From Flavobacteriia bacterium (GTDB taxonomy: Bacteria; Bacteroidota; Bacteroidia; Flavobacteriales; Schleiferiaceae): a stretch of 5,902 bases of DNA. The translations under genes were made by a program, and so were the position numbers. The DNA lies in contig CATILC010000014.1 of the NCBI GenBank assembly GCA_949516455.1, positions 1 to 5,902 on the forward strand. The letters run 5' to 3'. The first letter of the stretch is position 1. Each line of letters starts with the position of its first letter. Positions 5,730 through 5,902 of this stretch are shown piece by piece. The notes below the pieces were generated by a model that saw only the letters and a program-made list of their open reading frames with translations, was not told where the DNA came from and ran no database searches.

Positions 5730-5902
5730 CAGAAAAGGCCGAGCTCCACTTTGGCTTCCTCACTCATCATGTCCTTTTCCCAGGGCGGTTCAAAGGTGAT
5801 CTCCACCTCCACTTCATTCACCTGCTCAAGCGCTTGGGTTTTGAGGCGTACTTCCTCGGGCAGGCTTTCGGCCACGGGGCAGTTCGGCGAGGTCAGTGTC
5901 AT
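5729..5902 (-). CDS. DUF59/MIP18-family iron-sulfur cluster assembly protein (C-terminal 57 residues; 5' end outside the window)
   Basis: Only the last 57 codons and the stop (5731-5729) are inside the window. The fragment starts M-T-L-T-S-P-N-C-P-V-A, the conserved mid-protein segment of DUF59 proteins with its invariant Cys, and continues V-N-E-V-E-V-E-I-T-F-E-P-P-W (28-41) and M-S-E-E-A-K-V-E-L-G (46-55), the usual family C-terminus. The ATG at the window edge is therefore an internal Met, not the start; about half of a typical 100-110-residue protein is missing. Members assist maturation of iron-sulfur proteins (SufT-like; often called SUF-associated) in the cytoplasm. The one-base overlap with DUF2480 (TGATG) suggests coupled translation. 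Confidence 0.93.
   Translation of the reverse strand: MTLTSPNCPVAESLPEEVRLKTQALEQVNEVEVEITFEPPWEKDMMSEEAKVELGLF

Noticed and set aside
5899..5902. ATG at the right window edge as a true start of a 57-residue protein
   Set aside because: The Met belongs to the conserved internal M-T-L-T-S-P-x-C-P segment of DUF59 proteins; the gene continues beyond the window.

Overview
The window looks like a chromosomal stretch from a member of the Bacteroidota, probably a Flavobacteriales-like lineage with moderate GC. The evidence is a C-terminal sorting domain of the type IX secretion system (T9SS), a lipoprotein whose mature N-terminus (C-S-K-D-D) resembles the Bacteroidota surface-export signal, a DUF2480 protein, and a PafA-type alkaline phosphatase. 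Every supported gene is on the minus strand, so transcription runs from high to low coordinates. The two outermost genes are cut by the window edges. Nothing suggests a mobile element, CRISPR array, rRNA or tRNA.

Right-hand block (5902 down to 4770): the 3' end of a DUF59/MIP18-family iron-sulfur assembly gene overlaps a DUF2480 gene by one base (TGATG). A possible hairpin follows in a 48-50 bp gap, and then comes a small secreted lipoprotein with an Ig-like ending. A convincing GC-rich hairpin followed by a T-run (about 4755-4724) closes this block.

Left-hand block (4671 down to 1): a four-gene unit, apparently co-transcribed. It encodes, in order, a PafA-like metallophosphatase, an MbnP-like protein, a di-heme cytochrome c peroxidase of the MauG/MbnH kind, and a YHYH-domain protein with a T9SS sorting domain. 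The first two junctions overlap by 4 bp (TTGA, then ATGA), which suggests translational coupling. The last gap is 48 bp with no visible terminator. All four products carry export signals.

The most interesting content is the MbnP/di-heme pair. In the characterised MbnP/MbnH system the di-heme enzyme oxidises a tryptophan of MbnP to kynurenine, which creates a copper site. The MbnP-like protein here keeps a Trp-rich M-Y-W-T-W-Q motif, and the partner keeps both CxxCH haem sites. The coupled phosphatase and the secreted, histidine-rich YHYH protein are possible extra members of a copper-handling or surface-modification unit. That extension is inference.
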